From positions 434,001 to 498,000 of the forward strand of contig NZ_FOYT01000001.1 of the NCBI RefSeq assembly GCF_900112175.1: a stretch of DNA of 64,000 nt, written 5' to 3'. The notes beneath the pieces are model-generated. The model worked only from the letters and a program-made list of their open reading frames with translations. It was not told where the DNA came from and made no database searches. This stretch comes from Halogeometricum rufum (GTDB lineage: Archaea; Halobacteriota; Halobacteria; Halobacteriales; Haloferacaceae). The first letter of the stretch is position 1, and the number at the start of each line of letters is the position of its first letter. Of the stretch, positions 44,967 through 53,599 are shown piece after piece. The translations under genes and the position numbers were made by a program.

Positions 44967-45704
44967 GTGACGGCGAGACTGACGTACTTCGGCTTCCACG
45001 CCGTGTTCGTCCTCCCCGCACTCGCGATCCTCGGACTCGTCGTCTACCGCCGCCGCGACCGAATCGCCGCCCGCGACTGGCGGTTCCGCCTCGTCGGAAC
45101 GGCCGTCCTCGCCGCCATCGCCCTCGTCTACACCACGCCGTGGGACAACTACCTCATCTCCCGCGGCGTCTGGTGGTACGGCGACGGCGCCGTCGCCGCG
45201 ACGGTGTGGCTGGCACCGGTCGAGGAGTACGTGTTCATCCTCCTCCAACCGCTGGTCGTCGCGTGCTGGCTGTTCGTCCTCCCGACGCCGTCCACGGACC
45301 CCGTCGAGGTGACGAGGAGACAGCGTCTGTGGGGCGTCCTCGCGGGCGTCGCCGTCGGCGTCGTCGGCGGGGTACTCCTCGCCCTCGGCGGCGGGACGTA
45401 CTACCTCGGAGCCATCCTCGCGTGGGCCGCCCCCGTGCTCGCCCTCCAGTGGGGGTTCGGGTGGCCCTACCTGTGGGCGGTGCGGCGGACGTTCGCACTC
45501 GCCGTCGCCGTCCCGACGCTGTACTTCTGGGTGGCCGACTGGTTCGCAATCTGGCTCGACATCTGGTACATCTCGCCGGCTCACACCACCGGCGTCTCCC
45601 TGCTGGGTCTGCCGGTGGAGGAGGCGACGTTCTTCCTCGTGACGAACCTGTTCGTGGTGCAGGGACTGCTCCTGTTCCTGTGGGTGGTGGACCGATGGCG
45701 GTGA
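44967..45704 (+). CDS. crtY: Lycopene beta-cyclase (fused CrtYc-CrtYd type)
   Basis: 245 residues with about seven membrane helices, made of two lycopene-cyclase repeats: TTPWDNYLISRGVWWYG with VEEYVFILLQP, and later WYISPAHTTGVSLLGLPVEEATFFLVTN. It converts lycopene to beta-carotene, the retinal precursor. The GTG start follows the bop gene by about 105 bp. It overlaps the next gene by 10 bp. Confidence 0.93.
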   Translation: MTARLTYFGFHAVFVLPALAILGLVVYRRRDRIAARDWRFRLVGTAVLAAIALVYTTPWDNYLISRGVWWYGDGAVAATVWLAPVEEYVFILLQPLVVACWLFVLPTPSTDPVEVTRRQRLWGVLAGVAVGVVGGVLLALGGGTYYLGAILAWAAPVLALQWGFGWPYLWAVRRTFALAVAVPTLYFWVADWFAIWLDIWYISPAHTTGVSLLGLPVEEATFFLVTNLFVVQGLLLFLWVVDRWR

Positions 45705-46732
45705 GCGCCGCCGTCGGCGACGGCCGACTGCGGCGACGGCTCGCCCGCGCGGTGTTCCCGCTCCCCTGGGTCGTCCTCGCCGCCGCCGCCGCCGTCTCGC
45801 TCTTCGGCGTCGGCGTCGCCGGTCCGGCCCGGTACGTCCCCCTGTTGCTCTCCGTCGCCGTCCTCGGACTGCCGCACGGCGCACTCGACCACGTGACGCT
45901 CTCGCGCGCGCGAAACACGAGTCCAACGCTCCGGTCGCTCGCCGCCGTCGGCCTCCTGTACCTCGTCCTCGGCGGTCTGTACGCGGTGGGTTGGTTCGTC
46001 GCCCCGGCCGCCGCGTTCGTCGCCTTCCTCCTCCTCACGTGGATTCACTGGGGACAGGGCGACGTCTACCTCCTCGTCGCACTCGCCGAGGAGACGCACC
46101 TCAGGACGCGCGGCCAACGCCTCCTCGCCGCCGTCGTCCGCGGGGGGATTCCGATGGTCGTCCCCCTCGTCGGGTTCCCCGAGGTGTACCGACGCGTCGC
46201 GGCGACGACTGCCGGTCTGTTCGTCGCCGACGCGTCGTTCGCGTGGCTCGTCGCTCCGACGGTCCGCGCCGCCGTCGGCGGTACGCTCGCGGCGCTCACC
46301 GTCGCGTCGCTCCTCGTCGGGTGGCGCCGCGCGACGACCGCCGCCTCGCGCGACGCGTGGCGGCTGGACGCCTGCGAGTCCGTCCTCCTGTGGGCGTTCT
46401 TCCTCGTCGTCCCGCCACTCGTCGCCATCGGCCTGTACTTCTCGCTGTGGCACTCGGCGCGGCACCTCGCGCGACTCGCCGCCCTCGACTCGACGGCCGC
46501 GACGGCGCTCCGCCGCGGGCGGTACCGCACCGTCGTCGCCCGACTCGGCCGCGACGCCCTGCCGACGACGCTCGGCGCCGTCGTCGTCTTCGCGGCTCTC
46601 GCCCTCGCCGTCCCCGCGGGCGTCGGGAGCGTCGAAGCCGTCGCCTCGGTGTACCTCGTCCTCCTCGCCGTCCTGACGCTCCCGCACGTCGTCGTCGTCA
46701 CGATGCTGGACCGGCTACAGGGCCTCTGGTGA
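45695..46732 (+). CDS. blh: Brp/Blh-family beta-carotene 15,15'-dioxygenase
   Basis: 345 residues with several membrane helices. The four His of the iron site are in GLPHGALDH, TWIHWGQGD and FSLWHSARH, as in Brp/Blh. It cleaves beta-carotene into two retinal molecules for the opsin. It overlaps crtY, so the last two steps of retinal synthesis are translated together. Confidence 0.92.
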   Translation: MAVSAAVGDGRLRRRLARAVFPLPWVVLAAAAAVSLFGVGVAGPARYVPLLLSVAVLGLPHGALDHVTLSRARNTSPTLRSLAAVGLLYLVLGGLYAVGWFVAPAAAFVAFLLLTWIHWGQGDVYLLVALAEETHLRTRGQRLLAAVVRGGIPMVVPLVGFPEVYRRVAATTAGLFVADASFAWLVAPTVRAAVGGTLAALTVASLLVGWRRATTAASRDAWRLDACESVLLWAFFLVVPPLVAIGLYFSLWHSARHLARLAALDSTAATALRRGRYRTVVARLGRDALPTTLGAVVVFAALALAVPAGVGSVEAVASVYLVLLAVLTLPHVVVVTMLDRLQGLW

Positions 46733-46825
46733 CGCGTCTCCGGCGACGGCGTCGGTTCCGGGGCCGGCGTCCGGTCGGAGAGACTGAAAAGGTTTACCCC
46801 CCTTCGTCCACAACCGTCCCGCAAG

Positions 46826-47521
46826 ATGGCCGAAGACGTCAAACCGACTCGGAAGAACCTGATGGCGATAGAGGACCGCATCGAACTCTCCGAGCGAGGA
46901 CACGACACGCTCGAACAGAAGCGTGACGGCCTCATCATGGAGTTCATGGACATCCTCGACCAGGCGCAGGACGTCCGCTCGGAACTCCACGAGGACTACG
47001 AGACGGCGCAGTCGAAGATAAACATGGCCCGCGCGATGGAGGGCGACGTGGCGGTTCGCGGCGCGGCCGCGGCCCTGAAGGAACACCCCGAGATTACGAC
47101 GCAGTCGAAGAACATCATGGGCGTCGTCGTCCCGCAGATCGAGTCCTCGCGCGTGAGAAAGTCGCTCGACCAGCGCGGGTACGGCCTGCTCGGGTCCTCC
47201 GCGCGCATCGACGAGGCGGCCGACGCATACGAGGAACTGCTGGAGTCCATCATCCTCGCCGCCGAGGTGGAGACGGCGATGAAGAAGATGCTCAAGGAGA
47301 TAGAGACGACGAAGCGCCGCGTCAACGCCCTGGAGTTCAAACTCCTGCCCGACCTCTACGAGAACAAGGAGTACATCGAGCAGAAACTCGAAGAGCAGGA
47401 ACGCGAGGAGATATTCCGCCTGAAGAAGATCAAGGCGAAGAAGGAAGAAGAGGAGAAAGAAGAGCGCGAGGCCGAAGCGAAGGAGTCGGGCGCGGCCGAA
47501 CGCGTGCCCGCCGACGACTGA
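46826..47521 (+). CDS. atpD: A-type ATP synthase subunit D (central shaft)
   Basis: 231 residues: two long helices for the rotor shaft (residues ~5-80, [20 protein letters not shown], and ~110-205) and a charged C-terminal tail. It belongs with the atpHIKECFAB genes but lies 4.8 kb away, after the phototrophy cassette. A promoter-like AAAAGGTTTACC about 35 bp upstream suggests its own transcript. Confidence 0.95.
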   Translation: MAEDVKPTRKNLMAIEDRIELSERGHDTLEQKRDGLIMEFMDILDQAQDVRSELHEDYETAQSKINMARAMEGDVAVRGAAAALKEHPEITTQSKNIMGVVVPQIESSRVRKSLDQRGYGLLGSSARIDEAADAYEELLESIILAAEVETAMKKMLKEIETTKRRVNALEFKLLPDLYENKEYIEQKLEEQEREEIFRLKKIKAKKEEEEKEEREAEAKESGAAERVPADD

Positions 47522-47656
47522 GACCGACGCCGGTCCTCGCTCGCCTCGACGGCGACCACGTCTTCGGCCACCACGCGGACTCGCGCGCGCACCGGACGCC
47601 GTCCGTCTCTCTCCTGTTTCGCGCCCGCACGACTCGACTCGGTCCGACGCCGACGG

Positions 47657-48466
47657 CTACAGGTACGCGTCGTCGTAGCCCTCGTCGGGTTTCCGCGTGT
47701 TCCCGCAGTTCGCGCACCTGAGTCGCTCCATGCTGTCCATCGATACGTCCGTCGAGTCGCAGTTCCCGCAGTAGTAGCCGTACTCCTCGTTCAGGCCGTC
47801 GTCGAGGTAGGTGGGGACGAACGCGCCCTCGGTTCCCGACACGGGGTCGTCGCCGAGATAGACCGTCTCGCCGTCGGTTTCGACGGCGTCCGGGAACTCG
47901 TCGGTGTCTATCTCCGCGGCCGTCTCGCCCTCGCCGTCGTCCTCGCCGGCGGCCGTCCCGTCACCGTTCGCCGCATCGGCCTCTTCGGCGTAGACGTACT
48001 CGACCGTCTCGCGCCCGCCGACATCCAGCGTTCGCTCCTCGACCCGTTCGAGGCCGAACCGCTCGAAGAACGCGCCGGCGGTGTTGTTGGCGGCCATCGC
48101 GGCGGCCTGGTGGCCCGTCCCGTGACCGTGGTCCAGTTCCTCGACGGCGCGTTCGTACAGCGCCGTCCCGATGCCCATCCCGCGACGCTCGGGGTCCACG
48201 TGGAGTCGGCGGACGGTGTCGTCGTCGCCGTCCACGAGGACGACGCCCGAGACGACGCCGTCCTCGTCGGCCTCGGCGACGAAGGCGGCGTAGTCCTCGG
48301 AGTCACGACGGCGCCGTTGCTCCGCCTCGCCGAACTCGGCCTCGACTATCTGTTCGATGTCGCGCGGACTCAGCGCGTAGGAGGCGGTCATCGAACTCTC
48401 CGCCATCTCGTGAATCCGGCCCGCGTCGTCGCCCTCGGCGCGACGGATGGTGAACTGGTCGCTCAC
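47657..48466 (-). CDS. GNAT N-acetyltransferase with C-terminal zinc ribbon
   Basis: 269 residues from GTG. Residues ~5-155 are a GNAT domain with the acetyl-CoA loop RRGMGIGTALYE. After an acidic linker the last ~65 residues hold a zinc ribbon (CGNC ... CANC). Fusion of an acetyltransferase to a zinc ribbon suggests a macromolecular or protein substrate, but none is known. The gene starts 2 bp downstream of the zinc-ribbon gene on the same strand, so the two are probably co-transcribed. Confidence 0.85.
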   Translation of the reverse strand: MSDQFTIRRAEGDDAGRIHEMAESSMTASYALSPRDIEQIVEAEFGEAEQRRRRDSEDYAAFVAEADEDGVVSGVVLVDGDDDTVRRLHVDPERRGMGIGTALYERAVEELDHGHGTGHQAAAMAANNTAGAFFERFGLERVEERTLDVGGRETVEYVYAEEADAANGDGTAAGEDDGEGETAAEIDTDEFPDAVETDGETVYLGDDPVSGTEGAFVPTYLDDGLNEEYGYYCGNCDSTDVSMDSMERLRCANCGNTRKPDEGYDDAYL

Positions 48467-48468
48467 GC

Positions 48469-48858
48469 TCAGTCCTCCCGTTTCCGGTAGACCGCATCGG
48501 ACCCGCAGTTCGGACACTCCGTCGGCAGACCGTCTTCGAGGTCACCGATTTCTCCGCAGTCGTCGCACCGCCACTGCAGGTAGCCCTCGCCGAACTCCTG
48601 TCCCGGCACCTGCTCTTGCTGTTCGGTCTCGCGTTCCTCGCGGTTCACCGACGTGACCTCCTCCTCGTCGATTTCCGGGTCGCTCACGTCCACCGCTCTG
48701 TCGCCGTCTTCGTCTTCGACTTCGGCGTCGATGTCCACCTCGAATCCGGCGGCGGTGAACCCGTCGACGACACCAAGCGCGGTTCCGTCGTCGTCGTAGA
48801 CGACCATTCCTGCCTCTATCGGCGTGGCGTCCTCGCTCGTCGCTGGTTCGTCGCTCAT
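48469..48858 (-). CDS. Rubredoxin-like zinc-ribbon protein
   Basis: 129 residues. An N-terminal beta barrel-like part (AGMVVYDDDGTALGVVDGF, resembling PRC-barrel sequences) and an acidic linker precede a C-terminal zinc ribbon (CDDC and CPNC). I recall this as DUF7130, not checked. The start is MSDEPATSED; the longer frame upstream is Arg/Gly-rich. First gene of the pair with the GNAT gene. Confidence 0.8.
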   Translation of the reverse strand: MSDEPATSEDATPIEAGMVVYDDDGTALGVVDGFTAAGFEVDIDAEVEDEDGDRAVDVSDPEIDEEEVTSVNREERETEQQEQVPGQEFGEGYLQWRCDDCGEIGDLEDGLPTECPNCGSDAVYRKRED

Positions 48859-48969
48859 GTGTTTGCCGTTCGGGGCACTGGCCGCTTGAGGCTGGTGGCT
48901 ACCCACCTCGGACGGGTCGGTCCCGGCCCCACCGACGGACATTTGTCGGCGGCCCGCGTCGCCCCGACC

Positions 48970-49410
48970 GTGAACTGCGACCACTGCGACGGCGAACTCG
49001 TCGTCTTCGCCGTCCCCGCGGACCTGCGCGAGTTCGCCCCCGACGGCGGCGCGGCGGCGTCGCTGTGCGCGAACTGCCTCCGTCTGGACGCCGTCGAAGA
49101 CGCCGCCGCGACTGCGGCATCCGCCGACCCGGACCCGGAGACTGCCGACGCCGCCGACGCGGACGCCGACTTCTCGGCGGTCAGCGACGCCTTCCCGTCG
49201 GGTCGCGGCGGCGTCGCCCTCGCCCTCCTCGTCGGGAAACTCGACTCGCTGGCGCTCCACCGCGCGGCCGTCGAGACGTTCGCCGACGAGGCCGAACGCG
49301 CCGGTGCCGACCCGTTCCTGACGCTCGATAGACTCGGCGGCGACGACGGCGTCGACCCGCACTTCGACTTCGAGCGCCGACGCCTGCAGTTCGAGTCGCT
49401 CGTGTCCTGA
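48970..49410 (+). CDS. Small Cys-containing haloarchaeal protein
   Basis: 146 residues from GTG. CDHCDGELVV at the N-terminus and CANCLRLD at about residue 35 form a treble-clef or zinc-ribbon-like site. An Ala/Asp-rich linker then leads to a helical domain (GVALALLVGKLDSLALHRAA) and a C-terminal helix. I recall a matching family, DUF6276. Function unknown. Confidence 0.78.
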   Translation: MNCDHCDGELVVFAVPADLREFAPDGGAAASLCANCLRLDAVEDAAATAASADPDPETADAADADADFSAVSDAFPSGRGGVALALLVGKLDSLALHRAAVETFADEAERAGADPFLTLDRLGGDDGVDPHFDFERRRLQFESLVS

Positions 49411-49416
49411 CGCGGG

Positions 49417-50229
49417 CTAGGCGTCCTCGTCGTCGCCCGCGCCCGCGTCCCCGTCTCGACCGTCGAACGCCACCGGGTCGGCCCAGCGGTCCGCTTCGCC
49501 GACCGGTTCGACGGCGTGCGCGACTTCCGCGTCGTCGTACTCCACGTCCGACAGCGCCATGTTGAGCCGTTGCCACCGGGCGCTCCGGTCGTCCTCGCCC
49601 TCGGGGCCGACCCGCGCGCCGAACACCTTGAAGAAGCGGTCGCCCCGGTCGCGTCTGGAGCCCTCGGCGGTGTGCTTGTCGAACGCCACGTCGAACTCGC
49701 CGTCCGGGTCCAGGTCGCCGACGGGGAAGTCGGCGACGGGGTCCTCGTCGGTGCCGCGCACGTCGGCGCGGGCGGCCGCCGCGTTCCGGAAGAACTCGTC
49801 GGCGTTCGGCGACTCGCGGGACGACCGGGCGCGCGCGCACGCGAGGGCGGCGTGGACGGCGCAGATGCGACCCCGCCAGCCGTCCGGTTCCCAGCGCTCG
49901 GTCGCCAGCGTCTCGTATCGCTCGACGAGCAACGCGACGTCCTGTCCGGCCCGGAGGTCCTCGACCACGTAGAGGTGCAGGCGGTCCCAGAGGTTCCACG
50001 CGTAGCCGGACCGCGCGAGTTCCCACGCGGCCCACGCGGCGACTTCCTCGTCGGAGCGTCGGACGGCCTTCTGGAGCAGGCTCGACACGTCGTAGCGGTT
50101 GTAACCGCCGTCGGTCTCGCCGTCTCCCTTCGGTTCGCCCCAGTCGGTCGTTCCCTCGCGGGCCTCCGGCGGCGTCTCGGTGTCGAGACTGCCGTCGGCG
50201 CCGAACGTGGCTTGGCGGTCTTCGCCCAT
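49417..50229 (-). CDS. Protein resembling the C-terminal region of MgsA/RarA
   Basis: 270 residues. SLLQKAVRRSDEEVAAWAAW and the following helices resemble the C-terminal oligomerisation domain of the clamp-loader-like ATPases MgsA/RarA, and DKHTAEGSRRDRGDRFFKVF resembles their HT-x-G-rich segment. The AAA+ ATPase core is missing, so any role in replication-fork metabolism is an inference. Acidic N- and C-terminal tails flank the domain. It ends 7 bp from the convergent Cys-protein gene. Confidence 0.7.
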   Translation of the reverse strand: MGEDRQATFGADGSLDTETPPEAREGTTDWGEPKGDGETDGGYNRYDVSSLLQKAVRRSDEEVAAWAAWELARSGYAWNLWDRLHLYVVEDLRAGQDVALLVERYETLATERWEPDGWRGRICAVHAALACARARSSRESPNADEFFRNAAAARADVRGTDEDPVADFPVGDLDPDGEFDVAFDKHTAEGSRRDRGDRFFKVFGARVGPEGEDDRSARWQRLNMALSDVEYDDAEVAHAVEPVGEADRWADPVAFDGRDGDAGAGDDEDA

Positions 50230-50298
50230 GGCGGGCGTGACGGCGCCGTCCGCAAAGTGTGGTCCGGTCTGTGGGTCCGGGGGTGCGCTACGACCGCC

Positions 50299-50487
50299 TC
50301 ACCACGTTCCGACGGGCGACTCGTCGTCGCTCTCGACGAAGTAGACTCTGCTCCCCGGAATCCGCCGCCGCAGGTCGGCGTCCTCGCCGTCGGGCGCAAC
50401 GACCCAGTAATCTCCCCGCTCGTCGTACGCGACGACGTTTTCGGACTCTTCGGTTCCCGTGTCGGTTTCGTAGACAATCTTGTGCAT
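50299..50487 (-). CDS. Small protein, 62 aa
   Basis: A beta-rich acidic protein (KIVYETDTGTEESENVVAYD; DYWVVAPDG; IPGSRVYFVE). Composition is that of a genuine haloarchaeal protein, while other frames here are Arg-rich. No motif or family recognised. Upstream bases offer no clear TATA. Confidence 0.6.
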   Translation of the reverse strand: MHKIVYETDTGTEESENVVAYDERGDYWVVAPDGEDADLRRRIPGSRVYFVESDDESPVGTW

Positions 50488-50588
50488 CGTCGGTCACTCG
50501 ACAGACGGTTCCGTGACGTATCGAAGCCACGGGTCGTTCTCAGTTCTTGAGACAGCGGGGTGACACGAACCGGTCGCAGAATACGCGT

Positions 50589-51848
50589 TTAGACGCCCGT
50601 CGAGTAGCGCAGGATGCCGGCGACGCCGCCGAACGCGTCGTACAACTGCTCGCCCTTCTCGAAGTCCGTCGAGATGAACTTCGTCTCGGTGCCGCGCTGT
50701 TCGGCTATCGCCATCAGGTGTTCGATGACGTCCTCGCGGTCGGTCTTCTCGGCCTCCTCGCCGCACTCGGTGCACTGGTGGCCGGGGTCGCCGTGCCGCC
50801 GGTCCACGACTTCGTACTCCTCGTGGCCGTTGGGGCACTCGTAGACGACGACGTCCGAGCGCAGGTCCTCCGAGAGGAGGAGTCGGTCCACCGAGCCCAT
50901 GATGAGGTTCTTGCGGGTGGGGCCGAAGCCGTAGGTGGCCTCCTCGCCCGTGTGGAGTTTCTCGAAGAACTCCTCCATCTGGGACTTGTCCTTCATCACC
51001 TCCTGGTCGGCCAGCACCTCCTGTGCGGCGTCGACGAGGTCGTACAGGCCGGACTCGTCGGTGTAGGAGACGTCGAACTTGCCGACGACGAGGTCACCGA
51101 GTTCGTGGTGGAGGTAGTCGCCGTCGAGGAACTCGTCCTTCGTCGGCGACGGGCCGCCGACCAGAATTCCGTCCATGTCGTGTCGCTTCGGGACGTACAG
51201 GTCGTTGGCCATCTCCGCCACCTCCTGATAGAAGTTGTCGATGGCTTCGAGACGCAGGCGGGCGAACCGCTGGGCGGACTGGCCACCTTTGCGCTGTTTG
51301 CCGGGCACCAGCGACGACGCCGACTTGACCGGTTCGACGCGCTTGCCCTTCAGCCACCCGACGTTCGCCTCGCGGCGGTCGAGGACGACGAGGCCGAACA
51401 GGCCCTTGTCGGTCAGCATGTCCTCTAGCGGTTGCGTGAGGAAGTTCGAGTCGCAGTGGTAGCGGAACGACTGGATGGGTTCGGGCGGGCTGTCGAGGAC
51501 GCGCGTGACCATCTCCGTCTGGCCACCGCCGGAGTCGACGGCGCCGGAGAAGATGACGATGCCGTTGTCCGGGGGGAACGTGTCGTAGTAGCGCAGGCGG
51601 TCCTTGATGGAGGTGAGCGCGTCCTGCACGTTCGTCCGCGTCTGCTTGGACTTGATGTTGGACGCCTCGGAGTGCTCCTGCGTGACGTGCGCCACCACGT
51701 CGGAAATCTGCTTGTCGTCCGGGATGTAGATGGTGACGAGTTGCGTGCCGGAACCCTCGTAGTCGTCGAGTTCCTCGATGACCTTTCGGAACTCGTACTT
51801 CCTCCTGTCTGAGTTCTCCTCCGCGCTCGCCGTGTTCGTATCAGACAT
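50589..51848 (-). CDS. prf1: Peptide chain release factor aRF1
   Basis: 419 residues. Stop-codon reading motifs NIKS (64-67) and YxCxxxF (Y130 to F136) and the peptide-release GGQ (188-190) are all present; the C-terminal domain has a zinc-ribbon-like CPNG...CTEC pair. It ends translation at all three stop codons. A TATA-like TACTTTAACC about 35-40 nt upstream of ATG fits the promoter. Confidence 0.97.
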   Translation of the reverse strand: MSDTNTASAEENSDRRKYEFRKVIEELDDYEGSGTQLVTIYIPDDKQISDVVAHVTQEHSEASNIKSKQTRTNVQDALTSIKDRLRYYDTFPPDNGIVIFSGAVDSGGGQTEMVTRVLDSPPEPIQSFRYHCDSNFLTQPLEDMLTDKGLFGLVVLDRREANVGWLKGKRVEPVKSASSLVPGKQRKGGQSAQRFARLRLEAIDNFYQEVAEMANDLYVPKRHDMDGILVGGPSPTKDEFLDGDYLHHELGDLVVGKFDVSYTDESGLYDLVDAAQEVLADQEVMKDKSQMEEFFEKLHTGEEATYGFGPTRKNLIMGSVDRLLLSEDLRSDVVVYECPNGHEEYEVVDRRHGDPGHQCTECGEEAEKTDREDVIEHLMAIAEQRGTETKFISTDFEKGEQLYDAFGGVAGILRYSTGV

Positions 51849-52094
51849 CGTTGTTGTGGGAAACAAGACGACCGAGACGGTTAAAGTACCGCGTTCGAAG
51901 CCGGGTCGGCGGCGCGAACGGGGTGAGATTCCGCGGTAGACGCGTTCAACCGCCTCGGACGGCCACCGACGACGCGAGGCGGGCGGACTCGCCGCCCGGT
52001 CGCACGGGCCGCTGAGCCGAGGCGGGGCGCACCCCCGCGTCGCTCCCGACGCGGTGTCCCGGCCGGTCACCCGTCCGGCTATCGACGCGTCGCC

Positions 52095-52418
52095 TCACTC
52101 GCAGCCCGTTCGGTCGGCTTCGTCGAGGTACTGGTGAATCCGCCGGCCCGTCTCGGTGATGGCCACCGTCCCCGCGTCGGCGTCGTGGCGAACCGCGTTC
52201 AGGTCGACGAGTTTCGGGAGGTGGACGTGGTACAGCGAGAGTTCGACGGCCTCGCTCGTCGCGCCCTCGGGGTCCTCCTCGGCGAGCGTCCGAGCGAGTT
52301 CGGCTCTCGTCGTCGCCCCCGACCGGTTCGCCAACAGTCGCACCGTCCGCCGCCGTCGCTCGCTTCGGAGTGCCGAACACACGTCGTCGAGGTCCAGACG
52401 TGGGCGAATCTTTGCCAT
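52095..52418 (-). CDS. Winged-helix DNA-binding protein
   Basis: 107 residues comprising one winged helix (LDDVCSALRSERRRRTVRLL... TTRAELARTLAEED... LYHVHLPKLVDLNAV...), the pattern of the haloarchaeal DUF7344 regulators. It probably binds DNA as a dimer. Alone between aRF1 and another wHTH gene. Confidence 0.82.
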   Translation of the reverse strand: MAKIRPRLDLDDVCSALRSERRRRTVRLLANRSGATTRAELARTLAEEDPEGATSEAVELSLYHVHLPKLVDLNAVRHDADAGTVAITETGRRIHQYLDEADRTGCE

Positions 52419-52516
52419 GGTGAACGAGCGAACGACCTCATCATAACGGTTCGCCGTACTCGATTACTCTAAGAAATCGAACAGTTCCGGCCGACATCCC
52501 CGTCGGTCGCCACCGG

Positions 52517-53461
52517 TCAGTCGTCTCGCGTCACCGAGAGCACGTCGAGAGCGCCGTCCATGCGGACCGTCAGCGTCTCGTCGTCGACGACGACGGTCAC
52601 CTCGAAGCGGTACGGGTCCGTCTCGACCGGCGTCGCGGTGACTCGACCGACGTACGCCGCGTTGTCCCACGTGAGTTTCCGGAAGGGAATCCGCTCGTCG
52701 AGGCCGTGGTCGTAGTAGAAGGCGACGACGGCCGGGTGGTTCAGCGCGGCGAACCACGTGACTGTCCGCCGACCGTACTGACAGCGCTGGCACTCGAACT
52801 CCGTCCACACCTCGTACCGACTGTCGCACTCGGGACACAGACCCGACTCGTCGGGGCGGTGGTTCGAACAGACGTCGTGCGACGCGTCGATTCGCCCCGC
52901 GCACTCCGGGCAGATTCCCTCCATCATCGGCGCGACTTTCGAGTCGTACAGGACGTGGGCGGCGTCGATGGTCTCCTCGGCGGTCCGACCGGCGAGGCCC
53001 GAGGGCGGATACTGGTAGTGCATGTACGTGCCGGGCGGGAAGTCGCCGCCGACGACGCCGCCGCACTCGGTGCAGCGGACCGATATCACCTCCTCCTCGT
53101 AGGCCATCTCGACGGTCCCGCCGCAGTAGACGCACCGCTCTTCGGTCTCGACGGGGGAGACCAACGGCGACGACGTTATGGTCCCGGTGAGCACCGCGCG
53201 CACCACCTGCTCGCCGGCGAACCGCAGGTCGTAGCCGTCGTCGGTCTTCCGGACGAAGTGGCCGACGAGTTTGTTCAGGTGGTAGCTGAAGTTCCCCTTG
53301 TCGTCGGGCGCCACCGCGTCGCGGAGTTCGGCGAACGAACGTGGTTCGGACGACTTCCAGAGTCGCTTCAGGACCTCCATCCGCGTCTCGTTTCCGAGGA
53401 TGGCGAACGCCTCCGTCGCGGCGATTTCGTCGGTCTCCGTCTCGATTCCCGGTCTATCCAT
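52517..53461 (-). CDS. ArsR-type wHTH regulator with multiple zinc ribbons
   Basis: 314 residues. Residues ~12-90 are an ArsR-like winged helix (AFAILGNETRMEVLKRLWKS). The rest has several CxxC pairs (CVYC, CTEC, CPEC, CPEC, CQRC), i.e. two or three zinc ribbons around a beta domain, recalled as DUF7351. Metal or redox sensing is possible; no effector is shown. Start at MDRPGIET; the longer frame adds unrelated residues. Confidence 0.82.
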   Translation of the reverse strand: MDRPGIETETDEIAATEAFAILGNETRMEVLKRLWKSSEPRSFAELRDAVAPDDKGNFSYHLNKLVGHFVRKTDDGYDLRFAGEQVVRAVLTGTITSSPLVSPVETEERCVYCGGTVEMAYEEEVISVRCTECGGVVGGDFPPGTYMHYQYPPSGLAGRTAEETIDAAHVLYDSKVAPMMEGICPECAGRIDASHDVCSNHRPDESGLCPECDSRYEVWTEFECQRCQYGRRTVTWFAALNHPAVVAFYYDHGLDERIPFRKLTWDNAAYVGRVTATPVETDPYRFEVTVVVDDETLTVRMDGALDVLSVTRDD

Positions 53462-53561
53462 GCTCTCACCTCGCGGTTCGTGAGCAAATGTCTTGGGTAG
53501 TGACAGCACGCCCGCGAACGGAGGGACGGCGAGCGTCGCCCGGGACACACCTCGGAATACC

Positions 53562-53568
53562 TTTATAT
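53562..53568 (+). promoter_or_regulatory. TATA box of the MinD-like gene
   Basis: TTTATAT lies 32-38 bp upstream of the ATG, so a transcript starting about 25 bp downstream would have a leader of only a few bases. This supports the internal ATG over the one within the TATA region. Confidence 0.5.
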
Positions 53569-53599
53569 GTTCGACGTGGGAGAGTCCGAACGACTAGAT

